A stretch of DNA of 36,092 nucleotides. It comes from Chara braunii. Its lineage: Eukaryota; Streptophyta; Charophyceae; Charales; Characeae. How positions within the stretch are numbered: position 1 is the stretch's first letter; every line of letters starts with the position of its first letter. Both the position numbers and the translations under genes were made by a program. The notes beneath the pieces were generated by a model. It was not told where the DNA came from and did no database searches. It saw only the letters and a list, made by a program, of their open reading frames with translations. The stretch covers positions 155,355 to 191,446 of the forward strand of contig BFEA01000081.1 of NCBI GenBank assembly GCA_003427395.1. The letters are read 5' to 3'. This document shows positions 18,247 through 28,498 of the stretch, in pieces.

Positions 18247-18747
18247 ATGGCTGCGAGATCTCCCTCCTGGGCATCCGACTACGAGAACCTGAGGGACCCA
18301 GAATATCGTGAGTATTGGGAAGGCGAACAGCTTAGACTACGAGGAAGCTTGAGAAACCCGGAATCCCCCTGTCTGATGGAGCACGACCGACTATGCGCGG
18401 GGGATTTCCACTGGGCTATAACCAGCGATCTTAGAGGCCCAGACTACCCGGACATGGACAATACTCAATACTTCATATCCTCGGGTTTCGTCGTTATCAC
18501 CACCAACTTCCCTCCCTTCCATCTCCTCCTCCTTTATCACAAGCTCACAGCGGTTCCATGGAATTCCATAGCTCGTTATTGGCCCAGCCCGCCGTGCGAG
18601 GATAGCCAGCATTACCGAGCACGTCGAGCTTTGGGAACTACCCGACAGACTCGAACCGAAGTTGAGCAGCGATTGCATAGCCTCCGTTTACGGCCACCCT
18701 CGACAGAATCCGAAGAGTGTTACGAGCGGCGCCGACGAACCGCGTGA
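18247..18747 (+). CDS. Hypothetical protein, 166 codons (weak)
   Basis: This open frame begins MAARSPSWASDYENL and is rich in Arg, Glu and Tyr (DPEYREYWEGEQLRLRG). It has a hydrophobic centre (FPPFHLLLLYH) too short and mixed to be a clear membrane segment, and it ends Arg-rich. No family is recognised and no repeat lies in it. It could be a small gene, a first exon, or chance. It stands alone in an otherwise empty region. Confidence 0.25.
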   Translation: MAARSPSWASDYENLRDPEYREYWEGEQLRLRGSLRNPESPCLMEHDRLCAGDFHWAITSDLRGPDYPDMDNTQYFISSGFVVITTNFPPFHLLLLYHKLTAVPWNSIARYWPSPPCEDSQHYRARRALGTTRQTRTEVEQRLHSLRLRPPSTESEECYERRRRTA

Positions 18748-19460
18748 CCGGCTCTGAAGGCGAAACCAAAGGCGATGGTGATTTCCATTTTTGGGTTTTT
18801 TAGCTGACGAAATTGGGGTTCGTTGGCAGGGGCAATGTTGTTGGGATTTCGGTCGAGAATGTAAGAGTGTTTAGATCGATTGGCGCTGGGGTTGTAGAAG
18901 AGTACCTGGTTTGGGATGCACTGCACATGCCATCTTCCCTATGTTGCATGGCATCTTCAAGTTTTCAAATGTGCACAAACCACGAGAGATAGTCTACCTT
19001 CCTTCTCATAAGGATTAACGCACTAAGGCACGACCTACATAATATCCCCTCTTGCACTTTTACCCCCGAAGCTTGCCACAGGAGATCTCAGTTCTGACCT
19101 GGGACTCCACCCCCTCCACTTTCCTAAAATCCTTGGCACACCCCCTTTCTTCGCAGTTATGGGCCCCCATCCCACTCTGGTCAGGAAGTCGCGTTGCGCG
19201 TGAGGTTGGGCGTCACATCAGGTATAGGACCGCGATGCAAGAGAGATGGTTCACCTATTTATTGGGCCATGAAATTTGACTCCGCGCCAGGGCCCGACGC
19301 CGGAGTCGCGGCTAAAAGGTTGGCCTATCAGGCCTACTGGACGAAGCCCCTGTCGGGTAGGTTGCGGGGCATCGGCCTTGAAGTAGGAGAGGCAGGGTCT
19401 GCGTAGGCTGAATGGCAGGAGGCCTGCTGGGCGCACCCCTTTAAGTAGAAGGGTTATTGT
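18748..19460. other. No gene seen
   Basis: Only short frames (19052-19279, 19194-19406) without any recognisable property are present. I see no repeat structure. Confidence 0.4.
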
Positions 19461-19590
19461 TATAGCTCTCGTGATAGGGGAGCTAGCCCAGTAGGTATTA
19501 TATCAGACTTTCACCTAACGGGTTTTGGGATCGAGCCCAATGATATACCATCTAAACTAGCTCCTTTTTGGAGCTGGCCATTACGAGAGC
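19461..19590 (+). mobile_element. tRNA-Glu-like sequence inside an inverted repeat (SINE/MITE-like)
   Basis: Outer arms GCTCTCGTGAT (19465-19475) and ATTACGAGAGC (19580-19590) pair at 10 of 11 positions. Inner arms GGGGAGCTAG (19477-19486) and CTAGCTCCTT (19557-19566) pair at 8 of 10. Between them TAGCCCAGTAGG (19484-19495) fits the pol III A box and GGATCGAGCCC (19528-19538) fits the B box. Taking 19484 as tRNA position 8, the B box falls at position 52 and CTTTCAC falls at the anticodon loop (32-38) with anticodon TTC. Anticodon and acceptor stems do not pair, so it is not a working tRNA. A tRNA-derived short element is the best guess. Confidence 0.5.
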
Positions 19591-22500
19591 GCGACCGATT
19601 TCGGCTGTGCGATCAATGAGATCACGAGGCTGAGATCAGCCGGGCGGGGCTAGTATGACCCCTACGTGAGGACGACATGCATAAACTAGAAAAAAAAATG
19701 GGGAAACAATTTTTTTTTTAATTCATTTGGATTTGAACTGAGGTCTGTATTTCTGCTGCTCGTGACTATAAGCCACGACATTACAACATGATAGTTGGCT
19801 AGCACAACTAAAAAGAAGAAGAAAAAAATACAAGAATCAAAGTGCCGCATGACGCAAACATAATTGACTGGGGCACTTCAGTCCCCAATGCACTTGTCGG
19901 TACCCATTTTAAGCGGGCGACAGTTTAGAGATGAGCCGATTTTTTTATTTTTATTTTTAATTCCCTTAGATTCTCCTTTTCTGTTTATTCGAGATTGTTT
20001 ATATTTCTTTTTTTAGATTTTTCTTAGATTCTGTGTGTGTTTTTTTTTAGATTTTTCTTTTGATTCGTGAATTACTTCGGCGTCCGTTTGTCAAAGGGGC
20101 TTTTTCGACTAAATGAGCAGATGCGAATGAATCTTCAACCTGGGTACGGGCAAATACGCCGTCAGCCAGGCACAGTGGCTATGCCATTACTATGGCTGCG
20201 CCCGTTGGATGCGTTGTGCCTGTTGAAACGGGCATGAATGTACCAGATTGTTTCGTTAGGCTTTCACTGACTCATCAGGAGGTTGAACGCCGACAGTCTG
20301 CATAGGCATGTATGTAGGATAAACAAAATCGAATGAACCTGCCACTAGGGCAGGAAAGATACATCGCCATATATACATATAGTTTTTTAGTCTCCCCTTG
20401 GCCTATGGGCGAAGGTCTGCGCCCGTTCGTTTGGAAAACGGTACTGCAGATTGTCGCCTGTACCTAGCACGGTTAGCACCCAGATACAGGCGCGTGATAG
20501 CAGGTGAAAACAGAGGGGAAAAGAAGGCCCTGCTGGGCTTAACTGTAGTTCGACTCTGTGAAATGATTGAGATGGGCTGGCCGTTCGAGCTGCCCCTCAC
20601 AGAGAAAAAAAGAGGGCGTGTGTGTGCACCTGGCTACTGTCGGGGTCAGGTTCTCAGGTGGTTTCCTGCACTTTGTGCAGCAAACAAACTAGGGAGCCGG
20701 ATCTGAGTCTGGCCATACTTAGGGGGATGATGCATTGCTGAGGCCTAGCCTCAACAATAGCAGATTAACAAGGGAAGGCTGAAAGAAGCCACCGCTTTCT
20801 ACGTGTATGCCACAAATGAAGCCAGGTCCATTTCCTTTTGGATGGACCTGGTCTTTTAGGCTATGTGGGGTAGATAGAGGCCCTTGATCTCACGTTGAAA
20901 TCAATGGCTCAGCCTGAGCTCAAATTTTTTGTTGAGGGCTCAGGGTGCTACCACCACCTCTCTCAACTGCCCACTGCCCCAGCTGCCTCAAACTTGTGAG
21001 GCAGTGGTGTTGTTCATTTGCTGGAAAGAAGATGTTGCATCTGCTGAGGGGAGAGGCTGCTGGAGTGTTGAGTTGAGGGAGAAGGCTGAGGGATAATAGT
21101 GGTCTGCAAGTAAGGAGGAGATGCTGTTGGGGAAGTAGTGAAGGTCTGCATGAAGTTGAGGCTGGAGGAGAGGCAGCCATTGCCAAAGGCTGAGAGCTTA
21201 TTGCCTCACCCTTGTGCTTGTGTTGCGGCTTCGGGCCTGCAACAGGCTCAGATCGTGAGACAAGAGGCCACGACGGGTGTGTGCGGCCGTATTGGCGGTA
21301 ATACCTTCCTAAGGGAAGGTGCTGTTGGACTGCCTTATTGTCGCAAAGGCATTTCCTAGGAACGGCGCTGCCGAAAATGCGGCACAGCGATGGCGGTTTT
21401 TTTTTGTTGGCACAACGGGGGAGATGCTGTCAGACTATCGCCGCGGGGACTGCTAGACGTTGTAAGGGGGAGGTGTTGCTGTAACGGAAGGTGATCTGCA
21501 TAGTGAAGTGAGGGGGAGGTGTTGTCTAACTCCATAAGTGAAGTGAGGGGAGGTGTTGCCCAACTCCATAAGTGAAAGGCAAGGGTTCGTCACGGGTTAT
21601 GATGTCGAAATCTTGTTTCAGAGACAACTTTTTTTTAGGAGGAAATGGTGCCATTTTTTTGGCAACGGCGGCAGCAACACTGTCAGTGGGGCGTGCTGCC
21701 TTTTTTACGGTATGGCAACGGTAGTATTTTGGTGACACGGTATTAGTGGTGTGGCCATTGAGGTGTTGACACTGCGACATTCGGTACCAGAGGACCGTTG
21801 TTAGTTTTTGAGGAGGGATCCATGATGTGAGCTGTTGGTATTTGGGACCCTCCGGTGGAGCAGCGGCGGCTTGAGGAACATTAGGAAGCCAATTTTTGGA
21901 CCAAGTGAGTTGGGAGTTGAGATTGGGACGAGGCTTGTAGTGGACATTTGGCGATCCCGCGTGGTGATTAAGATGAGACTGTCCTTGGAGGACGGGGTGT
22001 CATTGGGATTGTTGGGACCACATAAGACTTATTACAGTAACTGAGAACACCCTCTTGGAGGGTTATCTCATTTGAACCCTTTAAGTGGATCTGACCTTTG
22101 CGAGAGAGAGACAACCGTCATTCAATGGAACAAACGTAAGTTGTGGAGTTGTGTGCTGCATATTTTCAACTATAATGACGATCGTCTTTTTAAATTTCAT
22201 TGGAGTATTACTCGGGCTTTGTTGAGTGGGCCGGATCAAACTTCACTCAAGGTCAGTCAGTTGATTGACTCTGATTTCCCTTCACACCTATGTGAACCCA
22301 CACTTGCTTGACCCTGTTCATTAAATGTTCATTAAAAAGTCAGAGGGAAGTTGTGCGAGTTGTGCATGTGAACGGAAAAGTCTGACCTGAATATGGGATG
22401 GTACTATTTTCTTTTGAACTTGTTTTTTTTGCGTGATGTGCAGGTAGGTAGAAGAATTTGAGAAAAGAAAATTGATTTTCTTCTTTTTCTCACCTGTTTG

Positions 22501-23880
22501 CATGAAAAAAATGATTCGTTGTTTAGAAAAACTTTGGTTAATATGTCTGCGTCGTAAAACGAATTCGATTGAAATGAAGCAGATAAGGTGAGATAGACTT
22601 AGCCTTTTCCTGAGAATTGACACCTTTTATCCCGAATGACCTTATGGTTCTCATTTCTATCTCCTCTGAATATCCTTGTCTAAGTTATTTTGAACTTGTA
22701 AAGATAAGGACAATTAAAATCTTCAAAATCCTACGGTGGACGCATTCTCTCTCTTTAGGAAGCACCCCTGGCGGGGTTTCGTATGCTTTCGCAACCGTCC
22801 TTGTTATCGACTTGGAGTGGACCCGACTCGTCGGGGGTGGTACTTTGTCGACTCGGTAGTAACGGCCCAACCTCTGAGATCCGGGTCCTTAGGCTTGAGC
22901 GAGGGGAAGGAGTATCCGCAAACCACTTCCTAGAAGGATGAGTGTGTGAAGCGCAAGTTGGGTCACCTCTCGTCGAATCCTGGGCGACGAGGGGGTTATT
23001 TATGTCCTTATAGGTTGTCAGCTAAGCACGTTCATTATAATTAAAAGTTGGAGACAGAAGAAACTCCAACTCGCAATAGGAGTAGGTAATAAAGGAGACG
23101 GTTTTCTTTGCTCAATAATAACGACTGCGGTTTTGTTTAGGGTATTCTAATGATGAAGGTGAATACTTCATCATTCGAGGAACGGAAATAGTAATTATTG
23201 CCAAGAGGACAAAGCGACCAACAAAATTTTTATTCACTAGATACTACTTTCCTCCAAGCAAGCTGCATATACTGCAGAGATGTGGTCAAACCGAGAGTTC
23301 AAACTTTGGCCAAAAACCAAATCACTTGTGATCTGCATGGTAGCAATGGTTGTCCTTTCTTAATTTTTTATTAATATTGAGTCTCCGCTTCGAAAACGGC
23401 AATATAAAGGTCTTCGGTTATAAAGGTTGGGAAGAATATCCTTGACAGATAATCTCATCAAGTTAAAAATGTATCTTGCTTGATTGGATATAAGATGTAT
23501 TAGTTTTATTTGTTTTGTCCCCAGAGAGAATCGTAAAGGGATTAGGATCATTTTACGGGTTTCGCGTTTGGTTGAGACTGTCCTAGTCGACCGACGTTCG
23601 TTTCGTACCTAGGAGATCAACGTCCTAGGGAATGGGCAGCATTCGGGTCCACCCGATGTTTAACCAAGCGTACCTATACTCCAGCGAGCGAGTAAACGTC
23701 CTCGGTTGGCCTACCTCTGCAATTGCATGTAAAAGCTTCCGCACGTGGGTCAATAGCTAACAGCAATTTCGTCAGAACGGACATTTTATATTTTTTGAAC
23801 GAAATTGAAATTGTCATTTTCATGGTGACTTTGGGTCAAAAATGCATTTGAAATTCGCGGTTCAGGGTATGGGTATACAC
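19591..23880. other. Long stretch without a supported gene
   Basis: Frames at 20398-20706, 21138-21359, 21835-22044, 22072-22311 and elsewhere are short, overlap in several phases and show no motif. T-rich low-complexity DNA lies at about 19935-20075. A short direct repeat of about 35 bp (agtgaagtgagggg followed by aggtgttg and aactccata) is present two to three times at 21500-21580. A weak tRNA-like segment lies on the minus strand at about 19720-19805. The rest looks like unannotated intergenic or old transposon DNA. Confidence 0.45.
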
Positions 23881-23884
23881 GTGA

Positions 23885-23999
23885 GGGGTAAGGGGTAAGG
23901 GGTAAGGGGTAAGGGGTAAGGGGTAAGGGGTAAGGGATAAGTGGTTTAGGGATAAGAGACAAGGTGTAAATGGGAAGGGGTAAGGGGTAAGGGTCTCAA
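23885..23999. repeat. Telomere-like 7-mer tract (GGGGTAA)n
   Basis: Seven perfect GGGGTAA units and one GGGATAA fill 23885-23940. Mixed text follows that includes one TTTAGGG, then further ggggtaa copies to about 23998. The 7-bp unit and G-rich strand resemble plant-type telomere repeats (TTTAGGG) but are not identical. Confidence 0.85.
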
Positions 24000-24099
24000 G
24001 CAATGTTTGTCACCATTTATACACTGTTTCAGTTACAAACAATTTCATGTTACCCACATCCGTCCGCATGTAATCACAATATCCAACAACATGTACATA

Positions 24100-24948
24100 C
24101 TACTCACGAGCCACTGTGTCCAAAGTCATTCGACGACATATTGCGGGTATGTCATCAGCGGTGAAAGAAAAAGGCGGAAGGTGACCCCTTGCCATAAGCG
24201 ATGCGTATGCGAACATGAAGACCCCGCATGAGTTAGTGTCACGTTGTTTCGGCATGCCCTCTACGTTCCATATGTGATTGAACGGTTTCGTGTCCACCTC
24301 TTTGCCTTGCTCGATCGATCTTTCGAACAGAAACTTTGCAAATTCGCCGGTCATTTTTCTTGCCAGTTCTATGTCGGGGCTGAGAGAGTCGTAAAATTCG
24401 AATTTCCTCCTCCTGAAGTCAGCCACAACGGGGTTCCAGTGGTTCATGTGTGCGATATGAAAAGGGGCAATTATCAAGTCCATGTCACTTATTATGACGT
24501 CATTCAACCAATGCTGCACCTCTCGCTCTCGATATCTCATTTCGATGTCAAAAAGTTTGGCGAAGAAAAATGAGCTCACCACTCATATTCTTGGAATGCG
24601 ACCCTTTCCTGTTCTAATCACGGTTTCGTTCTCTGGGTCGCATTCTATGTGTGTGATTCTACACCAGTTGTCTAGTGCGATGAGGTTCAGGTAGAAGTTG
24701 ACGACGTTGTCATTTAACCAGTTCCTTTCGCCGACTAGTAAAATAAAATCGTCTCGAGTTAGCTTCAATACTTCGTTCGTCACGTGATTGTGTGTACTCG
24801 CTATTGGAAACCTATTCCCGCATTCTCGGATGATATGCGAGAGTGTTTTCATCTCCTTCTCTGATAAAGACGATGTAGCGAGCCGCATTGTCCACCCTCT
24901 TTTGCACTTTCTTGCATCCGCTGTTATAATTTGCACTGCACACGACAA
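24100..24948 (-). pseudogene. Ulp1/C48-type SUMO-protease domain (one in-frame TGA)
   Basis: Ulp1 (peptidase C48) cysteine proteases remove or process SUMO-type modifiers. One frame runs 24948 to 24100, cut only by TGA at 24583-24585. The N-terminal piece has LTRDDFILLVGERNWLNDNVV followed by NFYLNLI, the classical Ulp1 substrate-binding start. The rest has SSFFFAKL, then the catalytic His in HMNHW (residue 48 counted from 24582). Asp follows in FYDSL (65), the oxyanion Gln in PKQRD (113), and Cys in TNSCG (119). So all catalytic residues survive although the frame is broken. It is the C-terminal end of a longer gene whose pieces continue to 30542. TGA could come from CGA or TGG. Ulp1 domains are also common in plant transposons. 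Confidence 0.9.
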
Positions 24949-25441
24949 TCATGAACGACATTGACGGAGGTGTAAAAAACGGTGGCCGGGTCCAGGGGGG
25001 GACTGGGGAGGTAAGGGGGGTGAGATACTTGTACATGGGCAAGTGCCTTACCATAGCATGAGCAACGGAAACGATGTATTCAAAATATGCCATCAATGTT
25101 TATCTAATCTTACACTTACATGGACGACATTGATGTATGCAATCAATCAATCCTGACTGTTGCCCCCTTGCGTCACCGTACCCCAAAGGCATACATGCAT
25201 ATACATACCACGACACATCGACGAATCTAGAGAGAAACACATGCATCTACGACACACTCCTGTTAACCGCACATTTATCTTGTAAACAATGAAACCACCA
25301 AATACCAATCACTTAGATTTAAAACAAATGAGTAAATAACCCAATTGTATATCAGAATAAATTTCGCCCACAAACCTAGATTTAAAACAAATGAGCAAAT
25401 AAATAAAAACTTTAGGATTCCCCTCGAGTTCATTCCCTGTC
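24949..25441 (-). other. Probable intron or spacer, AT-rich
   Basis: No frame continues through this stretch. At its right edge GGGGTGAGAC (near 25441, minus strand) reads as a splice donor that would replace the apparent stop after VENEG. Near 24928-24945 the minus strand has gtgtgcag and taacag, possible acceptors just before the Ulp1 frame. A 23-bp direct repeat (agatttaaaacaaatgag and the following aaataa) occurs at 25315 and 25378. Splicing is inference. Confidence 0.45.
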
Positions 25442-26265
25442 TCACCCCTCATTTTCCACACGTGTGGAATCGATCACACCCTTTCCGTCTTCTGCCTCAT
25501 CCTCGTCCTCCGTGGTCATGTCCTCAAGATTGCGAGAACGTTGAGACCCCTCTGCATTTTCCCCATTCCCGTCATCCCCTGTGGCCTCTCCCTGTGGTGT
25601 TGTTGTACAGTGTGCATCACCTTTGCTAGTGCATGGGGGCGGATGCAACGACATTCATGTGACGCCCATCCCAACAGCGGACTCCGACTCCATCTCTGAT
25701 CTGCCTTCCATTGCTGCACCTGTCGCGAGGAGACTCCCGTATGTGGCGCCCGCTTCCGACGGCTTGTCGAGTGACACATGTCCACCTTGTGATGTATCCC
25801 CCGTGGCGACTGAGATGGCTATGATGGATTTTCGCCTGCGGACGTGTTCCCCACCTCAGGCAATGGAGTCGGACGTGGTCCTGGCATCTTCCCTTTGTTC
25901 ACCCTTTGTATTCCCTGTGGCCGCCTCAGACACAGGGGCAACATCTTCTCGGGAGTCCACCTCCATGCTCTCGGTCATCCTCAAATCGGTGGTGCGGTCA
26001 ACCTTTCAGTCGATTGATCCGCGCGAGGCGCTCGTCTGCAGCGCGTAAAACTTGTGTGTGTACTCCAACTTTTGGCTCGCAAGGCATTGAACAATTGTTT
26101 CGCCTTTGCTTTGATTGAGGTTTCACTCTCCCCGGGGTTCTCTTTCCGCACCCGACATAAAATTGCGGCCTCCATCGTTTTCAGCCAGCAGTCCTTTCCC
26201 AATCGAACGGTCTCCAACCGGTCACATACTTCACCGCCATCTTTCACTCCCCGCCTTGGATGCAT
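25442..26265 (-). pseudogene. Acidic/polar linker of the ParB-MTase-Ulp1 gene
   Basis: A charged, helical part (25981-26265: CDRLETVRLGKDCWLKTMEA) shifts frame near 26070. It continues to 25442 as a Ser/Thr/Glu/Gly-rich low-complexity region ending TTEDEDEAEDGKG. The second frame has TGA at 26006-26008, 25856-25858 and 25655-25657. Composition and position suggest a disordered spacer between the methyltransferase-like domain and Ulp1. No domain is seen. Coding status rests on the long open, biased frame and its position, so it is moderately sure. Confidence 0.45.
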
Positions 26266-26267
26266 GG

Positions 26268-26735
26268 CTAAAAAATGTCGTTATGCCAAATGATATCATG
26301 GCCCCACTTGTCCTCACTAGTGCGGGCGTATTTGTCATCCAAGAAACACATATCATTTGGGTCCGCACAAAAGTTGGGAGGAATCGGATCGCCTGACGCC
26401 AGCTTCGTTGCCTCATCAGGAATATCGATCTCATCGTTTTCGCCGTCTTCGATAGGCGTATACTCAACCCGGTCCACCATCGAGGCTACACTGTTCGTGG
26501 GTGGCGGGTTTGAGCATCCCTCTGATTGACCTGGTCCATATTCCCTGCCGTCGCGCTCCATGGCAGCGGACTGTCCACGCCACCCGGCTGCATTGGTGTC
26601 ATTTTCAATCTCGAGTTCGGAGTCCGATGAGTCTTCTTCGCTGTCAACGGGGTTAAAGCCTTCACCCGATTTAGCGAGGTCTGCATAGTCCTTGAACGTC
26701 AGTTGATCTTTGTGAAGATCAAACTTCAATATCTC
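26268..26735 (-). pseudogene. Asp/Glu/Ser-rich segment after the methyltransferase-like domain
   Basis: This is an open frame of 153 codons with an acidic core (DSEEDSSDSELEIENDTNAAG) and a second acidic patch (EDGENDEIDIPDEA). It ends with the aromatic HDIIWHNDIF. It follows the methyltransferase-like piece after a frameshift near 26735 and is followed by another shift at 26265. Acidic disordered regions of this type are common in nuclear proteins; a specific role cannot be given. Confidence 0.5.
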
Positions 26736-28498
26736 GCATCGAGCAACGAATGTCTAAAGGCGTCAGCCAGAGTACGGTGATAATGTTTGAGGGCCTCTGT
26801 CACCGTGGCTTTCTTATATATATATCTCCCGTCAAGACGTCCCTCCGGCGCATCGCGGAACAGGTATTCCTACACCTTCAGTCTCTTCGGTCCCACCTTG
26901 TGGTACATGTCCCTGTTGTTGCGATGTGTGGAACGCGGCTTCTCGAGTCGGCAATTGATTCTGTCATCCTTGACAAGTATGTCGATGAACTTTGTCAAGT
27001 ATGAAATGTCCTTGGCCGACTTGTCACAGGCAATGACATTATTACCTGCAAGCATGAACTACCAAACAAGACCCGCGTGCGCCCTACCCAGCAAAATGAC
27101 ACCTTCCGCTTCTTCGGCGAATGAACTGCACAACTTCCGCAACTTGTCGGGTTCTCGCTCCCAAATTGAATACGCACCACTTTCGTCGCCTTCGACACCA
27201 CCGTGTTTTCCTTGACACTTCCCGAACTTATCCTCCACAACATACACTTCTGTGAGATCATTGAGAAGTCGGGGTGCGACAGTTACTTTTTTAAGATCCC
27301 CTCCCTCAGCGTGCATTACGATAACCATTAAGTCCCGGCTCGACGTAGCGATGTTGCCGTACCTTGTGACGTCACTCAATGACCTGTCCACCCGTTTCCA
27401 GGACCCAGGGATGAGTTCGACGTCCTCCCAACGGAACAAGTGACGCAAGACATCGCTTTGCAGCTTCTTCAGTGCAAAGAAAAAGAGGACCCAATTCGGA
27501 CCACAACACTTCGTCATCATTGTGTACAGTGCATCGAAGTCCTGCGAGGTCCATGCACTGCTGAAATTTGCGGCCGAGATGTCCACGATGGCGGCCCTAC
27601 ATGCCATTTTTTGCGCAGAGGCGACGATATCGTCGGGCGCTGCCATAACCTCCTTTGACCGCATGCACACAGGAAGCAATGTGGTCTGCCTGCCGAGTTT
27701 GTCCCATACAAGAGGACGTGCACTGGAGGCGATCACCTCTGCCCGAAGCAAATCGAGCTTATCGATTGCAGTGTATATGAACACCTTGAAGTGAAACGGA
27801 GCCTCCTTGTACATTACTTCCGTAGGCCTCAAGCCCGCACCTTGCCTTGCCTCCTCCACTCCTCCAAGTCGACGAGGGACCGTCTTCACTTTGTTGCTAT
27901 GAAGCTTCTCCCGTTCCTTCTCCCATTCAGCTGCGTGTAGCCCGTTCGGCGCATACCTCTTTTCCAGGTCCTTGTACGACATGAAGAAGTCGTCGTTCCA
28001 TTCTTCATCTGCCCTTCCCTCCGTGCAGAACACGACATAGTTGAACATGCGGACCATGTATCTCTCTTTGCGCATTATGTCGAGAAGGCACTCTGTGTTC
28101 ACCCTCGGAGGTGTGACTTTGACATTTGTTGCCACTACTTTCCCCTTCATGAGCAGAAGTAGCGCGACTTCTCTCTCGCGACATGTCATGTCCCCGAAGT
28201 TTTTGAAGTACGAAGGACACAAATCCTTCCAGGACACGGTGGAGCATTTGGGACCATCTCTCGCATATATGCAGTGGTACAACGACCTTTGTCCTTTCAT
28301 CTCATCGGTGTACGGGCCCGGCAGGCGCCCCTCCATCCTCCCCGGCATGTCAAGCGGGATCTTGCCATCGCCGATTTGCAGTTGACCTTCCTCGAACATT
28401 GTGAAGAAGCTCTCCACCAATGGCCAGACTGCGGCGGTGGACTTGGCGAGGTTCATGTACCCCCCGGAGTTTATTACTCCAATCCTTATTGTACTCAT
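26736..28498 (-). pseudogene. Permuted (beta-class) N6-adenine methyltransferase-like domain
   Basis: The frame is open for 479 codons (27059-28498) and continues past TAG 27059-27061 and TAG 26870-26872. The second half has the layout of beta-class DNA methyltransferases. A strand ends in RAAIVDISAANF, at the place of the catalytic (D/N)PP(Y/W) motif. Then come WTSQDFDALYTMM, WVLFFFALKKLQSDVL, ELIPGSWKRV and YGNIATSSRDLMVIVMH. Finally PDKLRKLCSSFAEEAEGVIL and AGNNVIACDKS sit at the place of the SAM-binding motif I. Both catalytic (DPPY) and SAM (FxGxG) signatures are degenerate, so an inactive or decayed enzyme is likely. The first 250 residues (YMNLAKSTAAVWPLVESFF and following) are an unrecognised helical region. 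The fold call rests on motif order, not on identical residues. Confidence 0.5.

Noticed and set aside
25581-26048. Plus-strand Ser/Pro/Val-rich ORF of 155 codons
   Set aside because: It is the complement of the acidic Ser/Thr-rich linker. The composition follows from the antisense strand, although the minus frame itself is only moderately certain.
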